From Oceanobacillus sojae (GTDB lineage: Bacteria; Bacillota; Bacilli; Bacillales; Amphibacillaceae), in the NCBI RefSeq assembly GCF_007991515.1, contig NZ_BJYM01000023.1:1-64000 (forward strand): a stretch of DNA of 64,000 bases, given 5' to 3'. Under the pieces are notes generated by a model that saw only the letters and a program-made list of their open reading frames with translations, made no database searches and was not told the origin of the DNA. Positions within the stretch are counted from its first letter, which is position 1. Each line of letters starts with the position of its first letter. Made by a program: the position numbers and the translations under genes. Shown here piece by piece: positions 44,841-54,810 of this stretch.

Positions 44841-47800
44841 TTGAAGAGAAGAGCAAAAAGAGTAAGTATATTTATGATTTTTCTTCTTGTTATGCAGTCA
44901 TTTGTAACAGGTTTTGCACCGATACAGACGGCATACGCAGAAGGAAATAAAAATGATACGTTCTTTGATTTTGAAAGCATTTCCGAGAGCTCTTTTACCG
45001 AGGAAGAAGATAGTCGGCTTCTACATATAGACTGGTCGCTTGCGGATTATGATCTAGAAGATGTAAGCCAACCTGTAGATTTCGATTCTCCTGTAGAATT
45101 AGCAGCGCAGAACGGCATCATCTCTTCGGATGAAGAAGCTGTGGAAATTGCTTCCTTTAAAACAACAGAAAATATGATTAGCGTCACGTTTAATGAAGCG
45201 GCGCTGGAGCATCCGGAAGCTGAAGGTACATTAAAGCTGCAGGTGCCTTTAGAGGAAGAGGAAGTTGTGGAGGAAGAAGAAGTAACTACTGAAGAATCTG
45301 TTGAAGAGGGGTCAACGGAAGAAGGAACCGGGGAAGTTGTAGAGGAAGAAGCGGTTGAAGAAGAAAGAACTGGGGAAGCAGTAGAGGAAGAAGTGGCTGA
45401 AGAAGGTGCCGAGGAAGCAGTAGAGGAAGAAGGGACTGAAGAAGGTGCCGAGGAAGCGGTAGAGGAAGAAGAGACTGAAGAAGGGACCGAGGAAGCGGTA
45501 GAGGAAGAAGAGACTGAAGAAGGGACCGAGGAAGCAGTAGAGGAAGAAGGGACTGAAGAAGGCGCCGAGGAAGCAGTGAAGGAAGAAGAGACTGAAGAAG
45601 GTACTGAGGAAGCTGAAGAAGAGAACACTGCGGCTTCTGCTGCATTTAATGTAGGACCGCAGGCTGAGTTAGGGAATATCTTTACCTTTGAAAGCTTAAA
45701 AATTGATGGTCAAACGATTGAAGATGGTGACATTATTTCCATCACTGAAGGTACTATTGCAGATCTTAGGTTTAGCTGGCATACACAAGGGATGAGTGCG
45801 AAAGCTGGTGACACAGCCGAGATTAGTCTTTCTGATGCCTTTAAGACGGTTACTACACCAGTTCAAGATCTCATAGTTGATGGAACAAAGGTAGGAACCT
45901 ACCACGTTGAGGATGGTGTGTTAAAATTTGTATTTGATGAAGGCATTGAGACTTCAGACGTCCAAAACGGGTTTGTCAATCTTGGTTTAGAGTTCAATTT
46001 GGATAAATTCAGAGAAAATATTGAACAAGAGATTCCATTCAATGACGGTCACGAAAATAACATAACTGTTATTGCGCGGCCAAATATAGAACATAGCGGT
46101 ATTGAAAAAGAAGGACATCCCGATATGGACCATGATGCAAGAGAAATCACATGGACGATTGACGTGGTCAATACTAATGATGAAGAGATAACGGAGGCAA
46201 CATTAGCGGATAACATTCCTGGTGGATTAGGAGAAGCTAGAGATTTTGTTATCCATAAGCTAAACATTGGCTTTGATGGAGGTATAAGCGAAGGAGAAGA
46301 CGTAACATCGACTCTAAATCCATCAGAATTCCCAATTGATTTAGGCACAATTGCACCTTTTAATGGCTATCGTGTCCAATATACGACAACCATTGAAAAT
46401 TATGCAGAAGAATCATTTACTAATGACGCAACTTTTAAATACGGTGAAAAAAGTTTACCGGCTGAGGCTACCGTTGGAGGATTGACAAGAAGTAATCCGA
46501 TTGAAAAGGATGGCTGGCAAGATGGAGACAGCGATGTTATTCAGTGGCAAATTGATGTTAATAAAAATGGAAGTCTTATTAATGAGGCTATAGTAGAAGA
46601 TAGTCTGCCTCCTGGCTTAACCGTAGACCCAGATAGTATTGAAGTGGTTAGAATTACACAAAGTGAAGGAACTTGGACAGAAGGAGCTGCTCATGGCGGT
46701 TCGTTTATGGAGTTCCCGATAAACTTAGGGGCATTAGGACAGGATGATGCCTATCGAATTAAATTTAAAACAGATATAAATTGGGCAGATATCAATGATA
46801 GCAAATATCAAAAAGATAATGGCTTCTTAAATGAAGCAACCCTAAAAGATGGTGAAAATGAATTAAATAGTGATGATGCAACAGTTAACATTGTTAGAGA
46901 TCCGGTCCTTCGCAAAGAAGGGGTATCCAATGTAGATTATGACAATAAAACGGTCAGCTGGACGATTCACGTCAATGAAGCAGGACACCCGATTGGGAAT
47001 GCTGTGCTGACAGATTTAATTCCGGAAGGGTTAGCGATTTCTGAAAGTGATATTGTAATCACTGACGAAGAAGGCAATTCTTATACTCCTGTTAACATCA
47101 GCCTTGACCCTAATGCTGATGGTGGAACAGCAGTTGTTATTAACTTAGGAGATGTAGGTACACACAAGCTGAAAGTAGAATATACAACTGCGATTACCGA
47201 TTTCACTAAAAATAATTTTAATAATAGTGTAGGTATGACAGGTGATGGTGTTGGTGAAGAGGGAGAAAATAGTAACGCTGAGATTAGACCAGCAGCTAAC
47301 ACCTATGGTAAGAGTTTCCGGGGAATAGATTATAATGCCAAAACGATGAATTGGCAATTAAATGTGAATCCAAGAAGAGAAGCAATTGATTCATTAGTAA
47401 TAGAAGATACTTTCCCGAATAAAGGGATGATTCTATTGCCGGGTTCGGTAAAAGTAAATCATGCTGGGAACGAACTTGTAGAAGGTACAGATTACACGCT
47501 TGCACCTAGAACTGAAGATGGTGAAACAGGTTATCATAAAGGATTTACTATTACTCTTCTAGACAATGCGTTACCATTAAATGGAGGACAGCTAAGTGTT
47601 GATTATCAAACCTCTTATGACCCGCAAGAAGAAGTGGATGGTAATACGCTAGAACCTCATATATCTCGTGTAGGCGGAGAAAATCAAGATGGCGCCAGAC
47701 TTTATGTCAATCATGCTCATTTTAAGGGAGAAACAGTAAATGAGAATCCGATTGATGAAACTCGTAGTGCTGATACTAGGGTAAGAGAAGACTCCTGGAA

Positions 47801-50800
47801 CAGCGGTAAAAAAGAAGGGCAGTTAGTCCATTTTGATGACGAAGGCAAAGCAGTAAATGGTTGGGTAAGCGGCAGTGAAAGAAAGGTCGCCTGGCAATTG
47901 TACACGAACTATCAAAAACAAAACCTAGGATCAGATGTTTCGATAACAGATACGTTAGCTTATGCTGGAAATATTGATGCAGATAGTATCCGAGTATCGG
48001 TTTATAACGTAAATTCTAATGGTTCAACTGAAATTACTGGGCCAGTATTAGACCCGGGTAATTATTCAGTAGACGTTGATGGCGGCGAATTTACAATTAT
48101 CTTTAACAATGAGGTAACAGAAAGATATGTGATTGAATTTACGACATCTGTACCAGACATCTCAAAACAAAGCTATACTAACAACGCAATAGTTAGTGTT
48201 GGAGATGTGGAATATCCTTATAGTGCTACCCTTAACTATGGTCAGTACGATGACTTCTTGAAAAAAGGAGCAATTGGTTTAAATGGTGATCGTGTATTCA
48301 CAGGGGATGAAGTGGATTGGCAAGTTACGGTTAATGAGAGCCTTTCTATCATTAAAAATCCTGTGATTACGGATACCTTAAGCTCCGGTCACGTATATTT
48401 ATCAGATAGTCTTGAAATCTATAGAGCGCAGGACTTAGAGAATGCTCTAGTAGAAGGAACAGACTATATACTTGATGTCAGCGCGACAGACGATGGTGAA
48501 AATGTTTTAACTATCAACATGACAGAAGATTTACAAGATACCTTAGTTTTAAAATATACAACCGTTGTAACTGCAACAGATGGTGATATTGGTAACAGAA
48601 TTTCATTGGATGGATCTGCTATTGATCAGCAATCTGTAGAGTCCAGTAAATTAAATGCCAGACAATTCTCTGATGCAGGCGGCGAATGGGCACCAAACAG
48701 AGGAGCTTTAAAAGTTACAAAAGTCGATGCAGAAGAAGAGGAAGTTATTGCAAATAACGAAGCGACCTTTACACTGTGGTACGATTTAAATGGAGAAAGA
48801 GTTCAATACACACAAGAAGAGGCATTTACTACGGTAGATGGTATCCTTCAAATTGGAAACTTACCACTTAGAACGTATTACCTAGTAGAGGAAGAAGCAC
48901 CAGCAGGATATGTTATTTCTGAAGATGAGATAGAAATTGTTGTTAATAAAGCATATGGTAACGACGAAGAGAATATTGTGTCAATTACGTTTGAAAATAC
49001 AAAAGAAAAAACTGACATAACAGGAACAAAAGTATGGGAAGGTGGGCCAAAGCCAACCATTGAATTGCAGCTGTACAGAGATGGTGAACCATACGGTGAT
49101 GCAGTAGCGCTGGAAGATGGCGAAACAGAATATATTTGGTCTGAGCTAGACAAAACAGATATCGATGGGAATGAGTATAAATATACAATCGATGAAGTGG
49201 AAGTTCCTGATAATTATGAGAAGGCAATATCGGAAGATGGCCTAACTATTACCAATACTTTTGAATCAGGAGAAACAAGTATTAATGTAGCAAAGGTTTG
49301 GGAAGATGCAGATAACCAGGATGGTGTCCGCCCCGCGTCGATTACCGTTATATTGTTAGAAAACGATGAAGGAACAGAGCAATCAATCGTGTTAAATGAG
49401 AACAATAACTGGGAAGGCACATTTACAGGATTACCAGTCATCGATCAGACAGGTGCAGAAATTACCTATACCGTTAGAGAAATAGCTGTTGATGGATATG
49501 AAACAGAAACAGCAGGAAATTCTGCAGATGGTTATGTGATTACCAATACGCATGAACCAGCTATGATTGATTTAGAAGGTACGAAAACATGGGATGACGC
49601 CGATAACCAGGACGGTAAACGTCCAGAATCCATCACTGTTCGTCTGTTAGCAAATGGTGACGAAATAGAAGCTGTGGAAGTTTCTGAGGAAACAGAATGG
49701 AGTTATGTCTTTACAGATTTACCGAAATTTGATAATGGAGAAGAAATTAATTACACCATTCAAGAAGATAATGTAGAGGACTACTCTGCAGAAATTAATG
49801 GAATGGATATTACCAACAGCTACACACCAGAGCAAACAAGTATCAATGTAGTCAAAGCATGGGAAGATGCCAATAATCAAGATGGTGCACGCCCAGACTC
49901 GATTACTGTGAAACTATTGGCTAATGGTGAAGAAACAGGCCAAGAATTAACTCTAAACGAAACAAATAACTGGCAAGGAGACTTCATCGAATTAAATGTT
50001 TATAAAGATGGAGAAGAAATTCAATACAGCATAGAAGAAGTAGCTGTAGAAGATTATGAAACAGAAACAGCAGGAAATCCTGCAGACGGTTATGTGATTA
50101 CCAATACCCATGAACCAGAATTAATTGATTTAGAAGGAATGAAAACATGGGATGACGCTGATAATCAAGACGGCAAACGCCCAGAGTCAATTACTGTTCG
50201 TTTATTAGCAAATGGTAGCGAAGTAAAAGCTGTAGAAGCTTCTGAGGAATCTGATTGGAGCTACATCTTTACAGATTTACCGAAATTTGATAATGGAGAA
50301 GAAATTAATTACACCATTCAAGAAGACAACGTGAAAGACTACTCTGCGGAGATTAATGGCCTGAACATTACCAATAGCTATACACCAGAACAAACAAGTA
50401 TCAATGTAGTCAAAGCATGGGAAGATGCGAGTAATCGGGATGGTGCTCGTCCAGGTTCGATTACAGTGAAATTACTTGCAGATGGTGAAGAAACAGGTCA
50501 GGAATTAACTCTAAACGAAGCGAGTAACTGGCAGGGAGACTTTATTGAATTAGACGTCTATGCAGATGGAGAAGAAATTCAATACAGTGTTGAAGAAATA
50601 GCAGTTAATGCTTATGAAACGCAAACAGCAGGAAATCCTGCAGACGGTTATGTAATTACCAATATACATGAACCAGAATTAATTGATTTAGAAGGAACAA
50701 AAACATGGGATGATGCCGATAATCAAGATGGCAAACGCCCAGAATCCATTACTGTTCGTCTGTTAGCAAATGGTGATGAAGCAGAATCTGCGGAAGTTTC

Positions 50801-52619
50801 CGAGGAAACAGATTGGAGCTATGCCTTTACAGACTTACCAAAATTCGAGAATGGGGAAGAAATTAATTACACTATTCAAGAAGATAATGTAGAGGATTAT
50901 TCAGCCGAAATTGATGGTCTGAACATTATCAACAGCTATACACCGGAACAAACAAGTATTAATGTAGTCAAAGCATGGGAGGATGCAAATAACCAGGATG
51001 GTGCACGCCCGGACGCGATTACAGTAAATTTACTTGCAAATAGTGAAGAAACAGGTCAGGAATTAATACTAAATGAAGCAAATAACTGGCAAGGAGACTT
51101 TACTGAACTAGACGTCTATACAGATGGAGAAGAAATTCAATACAGTATAGAAGAAGTCGCGGTAGAAGGGTATGCAACCCAAACAGCAGGGAATCCTGCA
51201 GATGGTTATGTAATTACCAACAGCTACGAACCGGTGCTAATTGACTTAGAAGGAACAAAAACATGGGATGATGCCGATAATCAAGATGGCAAACGCCCAG
51301 AATCCATTACTGTTCGTTTATCAGCAAATGGTAGCGAAGTAAATGCTGTGAAAGTTTCTGAGGAATCTGACTGGAGCTACACCTTTACTAACCTGCCAAA
51401 ATTCGAGAACGGAGAAGAAATTAATTATACTGTTCAAGAAGATAATGTAGAAGATTACTCTGCTGAAATTAATGGTATGGATATTACCAACAGCTATACA
51501 CCAGAACAAACAAGTATCAATGTTATAAAAAGCTGGAATGACGAAAATAATAAAGCTGGAAATCGTCCAGATTCCATTACAGTGAAACTATTGAAAAATG
51601 GAGAAGAAACAGGTCAGGAAATTACTCTGAGTGAAGATAATAACTGGCAGGCTGACTTCACTGGCTTGGACGTATACGCAGACGGAGGCTTAATTGAATA
51701 TACTGTTGAGGAAGAAGACGTTCCAAACTATGAAAGTAATGTAACTGCTGGTGAAGAGAATGGATATAATTTCACAGTAAAAAACAATTATAATCCGGCA
51801 AAAGTAAGTGTTGGTGACTATGTATGGTTTGACAAAAACAAAGACGGTTTACAAGACGAAACAGACATCCCGATTAAAGGAGTCGTCTTAACGATTGAAG
51901 ATGAAGATGGAAATCCAGTAACAGATGTTTACGGAAATCCAGTAGGACCAGTAACAACAGATGAAAATGGATATTATATCTTTGAAAATCTGCCAATCGA
52001 TAAAACGTACATTGTACGAATTGATCGGGAAGCATCCAAAGAAGCCTTGAAAGGGTATGTACCAACTCTGGAAGAGGTAGGCGATGATAATTCCATTGAT
52101 TCCTCTTTATGGTTTGCGGTATCCCGTCATTTAACAGAAGACGGAGAACATGACCCGACATTAGACTTTGGTTTTGTAAAAGCAGAACCAGAAGAGCCGG
52201 GTAAAGAGCCAGAGGAACCTGGTAAAGAATCAGAGGAGCCGGGTAAGGAGCCAGAGGAACCTGGTAAAGAACCAGAGGAGCCAGGTAAAGAGCCAGAGGA
52301 ACCTGGTAAAGAGCCAGAGGAACCTGGTAAAGAGCCAGAGGAACCTGGTAAAGAACCAGAGGAGCCAGGTAAAGAGCCAGGTAAAGAGCCAGGAGAAGAT
52401 CCAGGTAAAGAGCCGGGAGAAGATCCAGGTAAAGGATCAGCTGAAGTTTCAGGTAAAACGGATTCAGGTGATTCTAAAGAAACAGATAAAGGTGATGGTG
52501 AAACATTGCCGGGTACAGCAACATCTATGTTCAACTTATTGCTTATCAGCTTAGGTTTACTGGCAGCCGGTGCAATCTTAGTTATTGTCAACCGCTTCCG
52601 TAACCGTTCATCTGACTAG
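44841..52619 (+). CDS. Giant LPxTG-anchored adhesin with Cna-B repeats
   Basis: A 2592-residue surface protein. Residues 1-33 are a signal peptide (cut after AYA). Residues 138-264 are a highly acidic Glu repeat (13-residue unit like EEAVEEEGTEEGA). About 265-1285 hold an N-terminal adhesin domain and six modules of about 135 residues with a K-G ... W-I-VN pattern, like collagen-adhesin Ig folds. A SpaA-like domain follows (1287-1390), then ten Cna-B domains (1391-2317), an SdrD-B-type domain (GDYVWFDKNKDGLQD, 2320-2450), nine EPEEPGK-type wall-spanning repeats, and LPGTA at 2556-2560 with hydrophobic helix and RFRNR tail. Sortase should attach it to the wall. The TTG start follows GGGGG by 10 bases. 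Confidence 0.9.
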   Translation: MKRRAKRVSIFMIFLLVMQSFVTGFAPIQTAYAEGNKNDTFFDFESISESSFTEEEDSRLLHIDWSLADYDLEDVSQPVDFDSPVELAAQNGIISSDEEAVEIASFKTTENMISVTFNEAALEHPEAEGTLKLQVPLEEEEVVEEEEVTTEESVEEGSTEEGTGEVVEEEAVEEERTGEAVEEEVAEEGAEEAVEEEGTEEGAEEAVEEEETEEGTEEAVEEEETEEGTEEAVEEEGTEEGAEEAVKEEETEEGTEEAEEENTAASAAFNVGPQAELGNIFTFESLKIDGQTIEDGDIISITEGTIADLRFSWHTQGMSAKAGDTAEISLSDAFKTVTTPVQDLIVDGTKVGTYHVEDGVLKFVFDEGIETSDVQNGFVNLGLEFNLDKFRENIEQEIPFNDGHENNITVIARPNIEHSGIEKEGHPDMDHDAREITWTIDVVNTNDEEITEATLADNIPGGLGEARDFVIHKLNIGFDGGISEGEDVTSTLNPSEFPIDLGTIAPFNGYRVQYTTTIENYAEESFTNDATFKYGEKSLPAEATVGGLTRSNPIEKDGWQDGDSDVIQWQIDVNKNGSLINEAIVEDSLPPGLTVDPDSIEVVRITQSEGTWTEGAAHGGSFMEFPINLGALGQDDAYRIKFKTDINWADINDSKYQKDNGFLNEATLKDGENELNSDDATVNIVRDPVLRKEGVSNVDYDNKTVSWTIHVNEAGHPIGNAVLTDLIPEGLAISESDIVITDEEGNSYTPVNISLDPNADGGTAVVINLGDVGTHKLKVEYTTAITDFTKNNFNNSVGMTGDGVGEEGENSNAEIRPAANTYGKSFRGIDYNAKTMNWQLNVNPRREAIDSLVIEDTFPNKGMILLPGSVKVNHAGNELVEGTDYTLAPRTEDGETGYHKGFTITLLDNALPLNGGQLSVDYQTSYDPQEEVDGNTLEPHISRVGGENQDGARLYVNHAHFKGETVNENPIDETRSADTRVREDSWNSGKKEGQLVHFDDEGKAVNGWVSGSERKVAWQLYTNYQKQNLGSDVSITDTLAYAGNIDADSIRVSVYNVNSNGSTEITGPVLDPGNYSVDVDGGEFTIIFNNEVTERYVIEFTTSVPDISKQSYTNNAIVSVGDVEYPYSATLNYGQYDDFLKKGAIGLNGDRVFTGDEVDWQVTVNESLSIIKNPVITDTLSSGHVYLSDSLEIYRAQDLENALVEGTDYILDVSATDDGENVLTINMTEDLQDTLVLKYTTVVTATDGDIGNRISLDGSAIDQQSVESSKLNARQFSDAGGEWAPNRGALKVTKVDAEEEEVIANNEATFTLWYDLNGERVQYTQEEAFTTVDGILQIGNLPLRTYYLVEEEAPAGYVISEDEIEIVVNKAYGNDEENIVSITFENTKEKTDITGTKVWEGGPKPTIELQLYRDGEPYGDAVALEDGETEYIWSELDKTDIDGNEYKYTIDEVEVPDNYEKAISEDGLTITNTFESGETSINVAKVWEDADNQDGVRPASITVILLENDEGTEQSIVLNENNNWEGTFTGLPVIDQTGAEITYTVREIAVDGYETETAGNSADGYVITNTHEPAMIDLEGTKTWDDADNQDGKRPESITVRLLANGDEIEAVEVSEETEWSYVFTDLPKFDNGEEINYTIQEDNVEDYSAEINGMDITNSYTPEQTSINVVKAWEDANNQDGARPDSITVKLLANGEETGQELTLNETNNWQGDFIELNVYKDGEEIQYSIEEVAVEDYETETAGNPADGYVITNTHEPELIDLEGMKTWDDADNQDGKRPESITVRLLANGSEVKAVEASEESDWSYIFTDLPKFDNGEEINYTIQEDNVKDYSAEINGLNITNSYTPEQTSINVVKAWEDASNRDGARPGSITVKLLADGEETGQELTLNEASNWQGDFIELDVYADGEEIQYSVEEIAVNAYETQTAGNPADGYVITNIHEPELIDLEGTKTWDDADNQDGKRPESITVRLLANGDEAESAEVSEETDWSYAFTDLPKFENGEEINYTIQEDNVEDYSAEIDGLNIINSYTPEQTSINVVKAWEDANNQDGARPDAITVNLLANSEETGQELILNEANNWQGDFTELDVYTDGEEIQYSIEEVAVEGYATQTAGNPADGYVITNSYEPVLIDLEGTKTWDDADNQDGKRPESITVRLSANGSEVNAVKVSEESDWSYTFTNLPKFENGEEINYTVQEDNVEDYSAEINGMDITNSYTPEQTSINVIKSWNDENNKAGNRPDSITVKLLKNGEETGQEITLSEDNNWQADFTGLDVYADGGLIEYTVEEEDVPNYESNVTAGEENGYNFTVKNNYNPAKVSVGDYVWFDKNKDGLQDETDIPIKGVVLTIEDEDGNPVTDVYGNPVGPVTTDENGYYIFENLPIDKTYIVRIDREASKEALKGYVPTLEEVGDDNSIDSSLWFAVSRHLTEDGEHDPTLDFGFVKAEPEEPGKEPEEPGKESEEPGKEPEEPGKEPEEPGKEPEEPGKEPEEPGKEPEEPGKEPEEPGKEPGKEPGEDPGKEPGEDPGKGSAEVSGKTDSGDSKETDKGDGETLPGTATSMFNLLLISLGLLAAGAILVIVNRFRNRSSD
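45345..45615 (+). repeat. 39-bp tandem repeats encoding acidic Glu-rich tract
   Basis: About six imperfect copies of a 39-bp unit encode EEAVEEE(E/G)TEEG(A/T). Copies are near-identical at DNA level, so slippage could change the tract length. Confidence 0.85.
49270..51520 (+). repeat. 558-561 bp super-repeat of paired Cna-B domains
   Basis: Two Cna-B types alternate, one opening EQTSINVVKAWEDANNQDG and the other LIDLEGTKTWDDADNQDG. The first type recurs at about 49830, 50391, 50949 and 51507, spaced 558-561 bp. DNA identity between units is high, pointing to recent duplication or gene conversion. Confidence 0.88.
52187..52440 (+). repeat. 21-bp tandem repeats encoding EPEEPGK
   Basis: Nine units of 21 bp (GGTAAAGAGCCAGAGGAACCT type), then shorter EPGK and EPGEDPGK variants. 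A Pro/Glu wall-spanning stalk. Confidence 0.88.
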
Positions 52620-53381
52620 GTAAAGCAGATTTAAGTAAGAAAAAGGAGTTATTACTAATTTTCAGTAATAGCTCCTTTTTCAAATTTATTGGCAGGTATC
52701 TTCTAAAACATCTCCACTCCCCAGCTCCACCTTTTGTTTTTAGGGTTGATTACACATAATATGAAATCGGATATAATTATTCGCAAGAAATCAATTTTAA
52801 TCAAAAAATACATAAACTATTAACATTCCTCAATATACAAATGTGTGAATATAGTTTATTATCCACATTAGATATATAATTCAGAAAAATTAACGGAATT
52901 ATGACATATAACTATGAATAATCAGGAGGGGAAGGACTGATTTAGATAACTTTACACTGTCACGCATATTTAATTCTTTATCATATGTAAAGCTGATCAA
53001 AATGAAATGAGTATATAACATGATTAGTGTCCGGGAATCCAGATATCTTACTAAGGTTTACAGGAAGCTGCTATGGAAAAGCTTTAAAAGATAAGGGCAT
53101 GAAAATTATTTTAAATGCAGTTGAATATAGAAAGCAACTGAAAAGAAAAAGAGAATATATTAACTTGTTTTCTAACTGTTGTAAAAGAGCCGAGAAACAG
53201 TTAAATATAGTCATTCATACGTTGATTATCTTTTTTTACAAGAGGCAGGATGTCAATATTCGGAATAATCGGTCAGTTCTTTTGTGTATGCTTCCATCTT
53301 GTTTGACAAAGTAGACTGTTTTTATACAACATGGGTGATGGAACATTGCTAATTATCTGGACTAATAATGGGGGCGAAAGT
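52620..53381. other. Intergenic region after the adhesin, 762 bases
   Basis: It starts with a terminator (52640-52680). Around 52921 AGGAGGGGAAGG looks like a ribosome site but no open frame follows, so a dead gene start is possible. A 95-codon frame at 53027-53314 has no ribosome site and no recognisable features. Confidence 0.5.
52640..52680 (+). terminator. Terminator of the adhesin gene
   Basis: AAAAAGGAGTTATTACT / AGTAATAGCTCCTTTTT with a 7-base loop; T run included. Confidence 0.9.
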
Positions 53382-53579
53382 ATGAAAAAGATAATTGAAA
53401 ATGCTGCATATGATCAAGAATGGATTAGCTTAATTATAGAAGCGAAAAAACTGGGCATACCATTGCACGGGATTCGCCAGTTTCTGGATAGTGCAAATGA
53501 AAAATCAAAGTTTGATTTAATTTTCACAGATTTTACAAACAAAAAAACCCGCTCTTTCAGACGATTTGTTGAAAAATGA
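53382..53579 (+). CDS. SinI-family antirepressor-like protein
   Basis: A 65-residue protein whose residues 9-33 match the SinI/SinR-interaction domain: YDQEWISLIIEAKKLGI and then IRQFLDS, against DQEWVELMVEAKEANIS and IRKYL in B. subtilis SinI. SinI binds and inactivates the repressor SinR, turning on biofilm-matrix genes. The C-terminal 25 residues are basic and unlike SinI. GGGGGCG precedes the ATG by 5 bases. No sinR gene is in view. Its place just after the giant adhesin hints at a surface or biofilm role (inference). Confidence 0.75.
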   Translation: MKKIIENAAYDQEWISLIIEAKKLGIPLHGIRQFLDSANEKSKFDLIFTDFTNKKTRSFRRFVEK

Positions 53580-53857
53580 ATGGAGCTTTCTAAAATAGTT
53601 AATTTTAAAATTATAGCAGTAAAATGCTTTAAAGGCTTTTAACCTATATAAATTAAAACAGGAACTTAAAAAGGTAAATCCTATTCCTTATTATGTTTTA
53701 TTTTAACTGGAGAATAAATAATTATTCACGTAAGTTTTTTTATATCCATTTTACTGGGCGCAAATAGAACCTTTTTCAACAATTACCAATCACCTTTCCT
53801 CATAGCATTCTTTTATTTTGTTTACACTAATGAAAAAGAAGGGGAGGTGTTTGAAGT

Positions 53858-54736
53858 TTGTGGAAAAAAGGTTTTATTTTTTTATTGCTTCTGACAGTTG
53901 TTCATTTTCATCATGCTTCACCCGCCCATGCAGAGCAGGAAATGCCGCCGCTGAAGGTACATTTTATTAATGTCGGTCAAGGAGATAGTATTTTAATCGA
54001 AACGCCTTTAGAACGGACCATTTTAATTGATGGAGGACCTCCGGAAGCTGGTAATGCTGTTGTTAAATATATAAAAGAGCTGCGGATTAATGAAATTGAT
54101 TTAATGATTGCGACACATCCGGATATCGATCATATTGGCGGTCTAATCAATGTATTAGATGAATTTGAGGTGGGAAATGTGATTGATACAGGAAAGCTTC
54201 ATCCGACAAAGACTTTTGCCTCGTATATGAATCGAATCCGTGATTTGCAAATCCCGGTTACTATTGCTGAAAAGGATACACCAATTGAAATAGACCCGAC
54301 GATTTCTTTAGATATTTGGAATGCTGCACAGCCATTAACCTCTCCAAATGCATCATCTCTTGTATTAAAGCTCCGTTATGAAGAAACAGATATGCTCCTT
54401 ATGGGAGATGTCGGTAAAAAGGAAGAAAAGGAAATACAGAGAATGCATAATGTGAATGCAGAAGTAATTAAAATAGGGCATCATGGCTCCAATACAAGCT
54501 CTTCAATGTCTTTTCTGAAAGAGGTAGATCCTGAAATAGCCATTCTAACCTACAGTAAAAATAATACCTATGGCCATCCTGTTTCCCGCGTTATCGACCA
54601 TTTAAATGAAATAGACGCTTTGATTTATTCCACAGCAGCCTTGGACAGTATTACTGTTGAAACGGATGGCAGCACAATAATGGTAAATCCTAAAATGAAT
54701 CCAATCCAGAAGTTTATCGAGGAACAAGTTAGCTGA
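53858..54736 (+). CDS. Exported ComEC/Rec2-like metallo-beta-lactamase-fold hydrolase
   Basis: A 292-residue protein with a signal peptide (1-25, ending AHA) and an MBL-fold domain like the C-terminal part of ComEC. Metal-binding motifs are VGQGDSILIE, DGG, ATHPDIDHIGG (HxDxDH type), LMGDVG and IGHHGSNTSSS. Standalone ComEC-like hydrolases are common in Bacillaceae and may be extracellular nucleases or phosphodiesterases. The TTG at 53858 follows GGGGAGGTG by 9 bases. A single gene unit; no competence genes are adjacent. Confidence 0.85.
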   Translation: MWKKGFIFLLLLTVVHFHHASPAHAEQEMPPLKVHFINVGQGDSILIETPLERTILIDGGPPEAGNAVVKYIKELRINEIDLMIATHPDIDHIGGLINVLDEFEVGNVIDTGKLHPTKTFASYMNRIRDLQIPVTIAEKDTPIEIDPTISLDIWNAAQPLTSPNASSLVLKLRYEETDMLLMGDVGKKEEKEIQRMHNVNAEVIKIGHHGSNTSSSMSFLKEVDPEIAILTYSKNNTYGHPVSRVIDHLNEIDALIYSTAALDSITVETDGSTIMVNPKMNPIQKFIEEQVS

Positions 54737-54810
54737 TGATATATCATTTTACATTTTAATACAAAAGTGATATCATTATAGTATAATAAAGATATGGAGG
54801 AGAGGATCTC

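Noticed and set aside
45047-45645. Long minus-strand frames rich in Ser/Leu opposite the Glu-rich repeats
   Set aside because: They are mirror frames of the GAGGAAGAAG repeats, have no ribosome site and read as simple Ser or Leu repeats.
49270-51520. CRISPR-like spaced repeats
   Set aside because: The period (about 560 bp) and coding of conserved Cna-B domains show protein repeats, not a CRISPR array.
52127-52591. Minus-strand frame rich in Ser/Gly/Pro
   Set aside because: Antisense of the EPEEPGK repeats; no start signal.
53027-53314. A 95-codon plus-strand frame after the adhesin
   Set aside because: No ribosome site, no family resemblance and atypical composition; possibly relic sequence.
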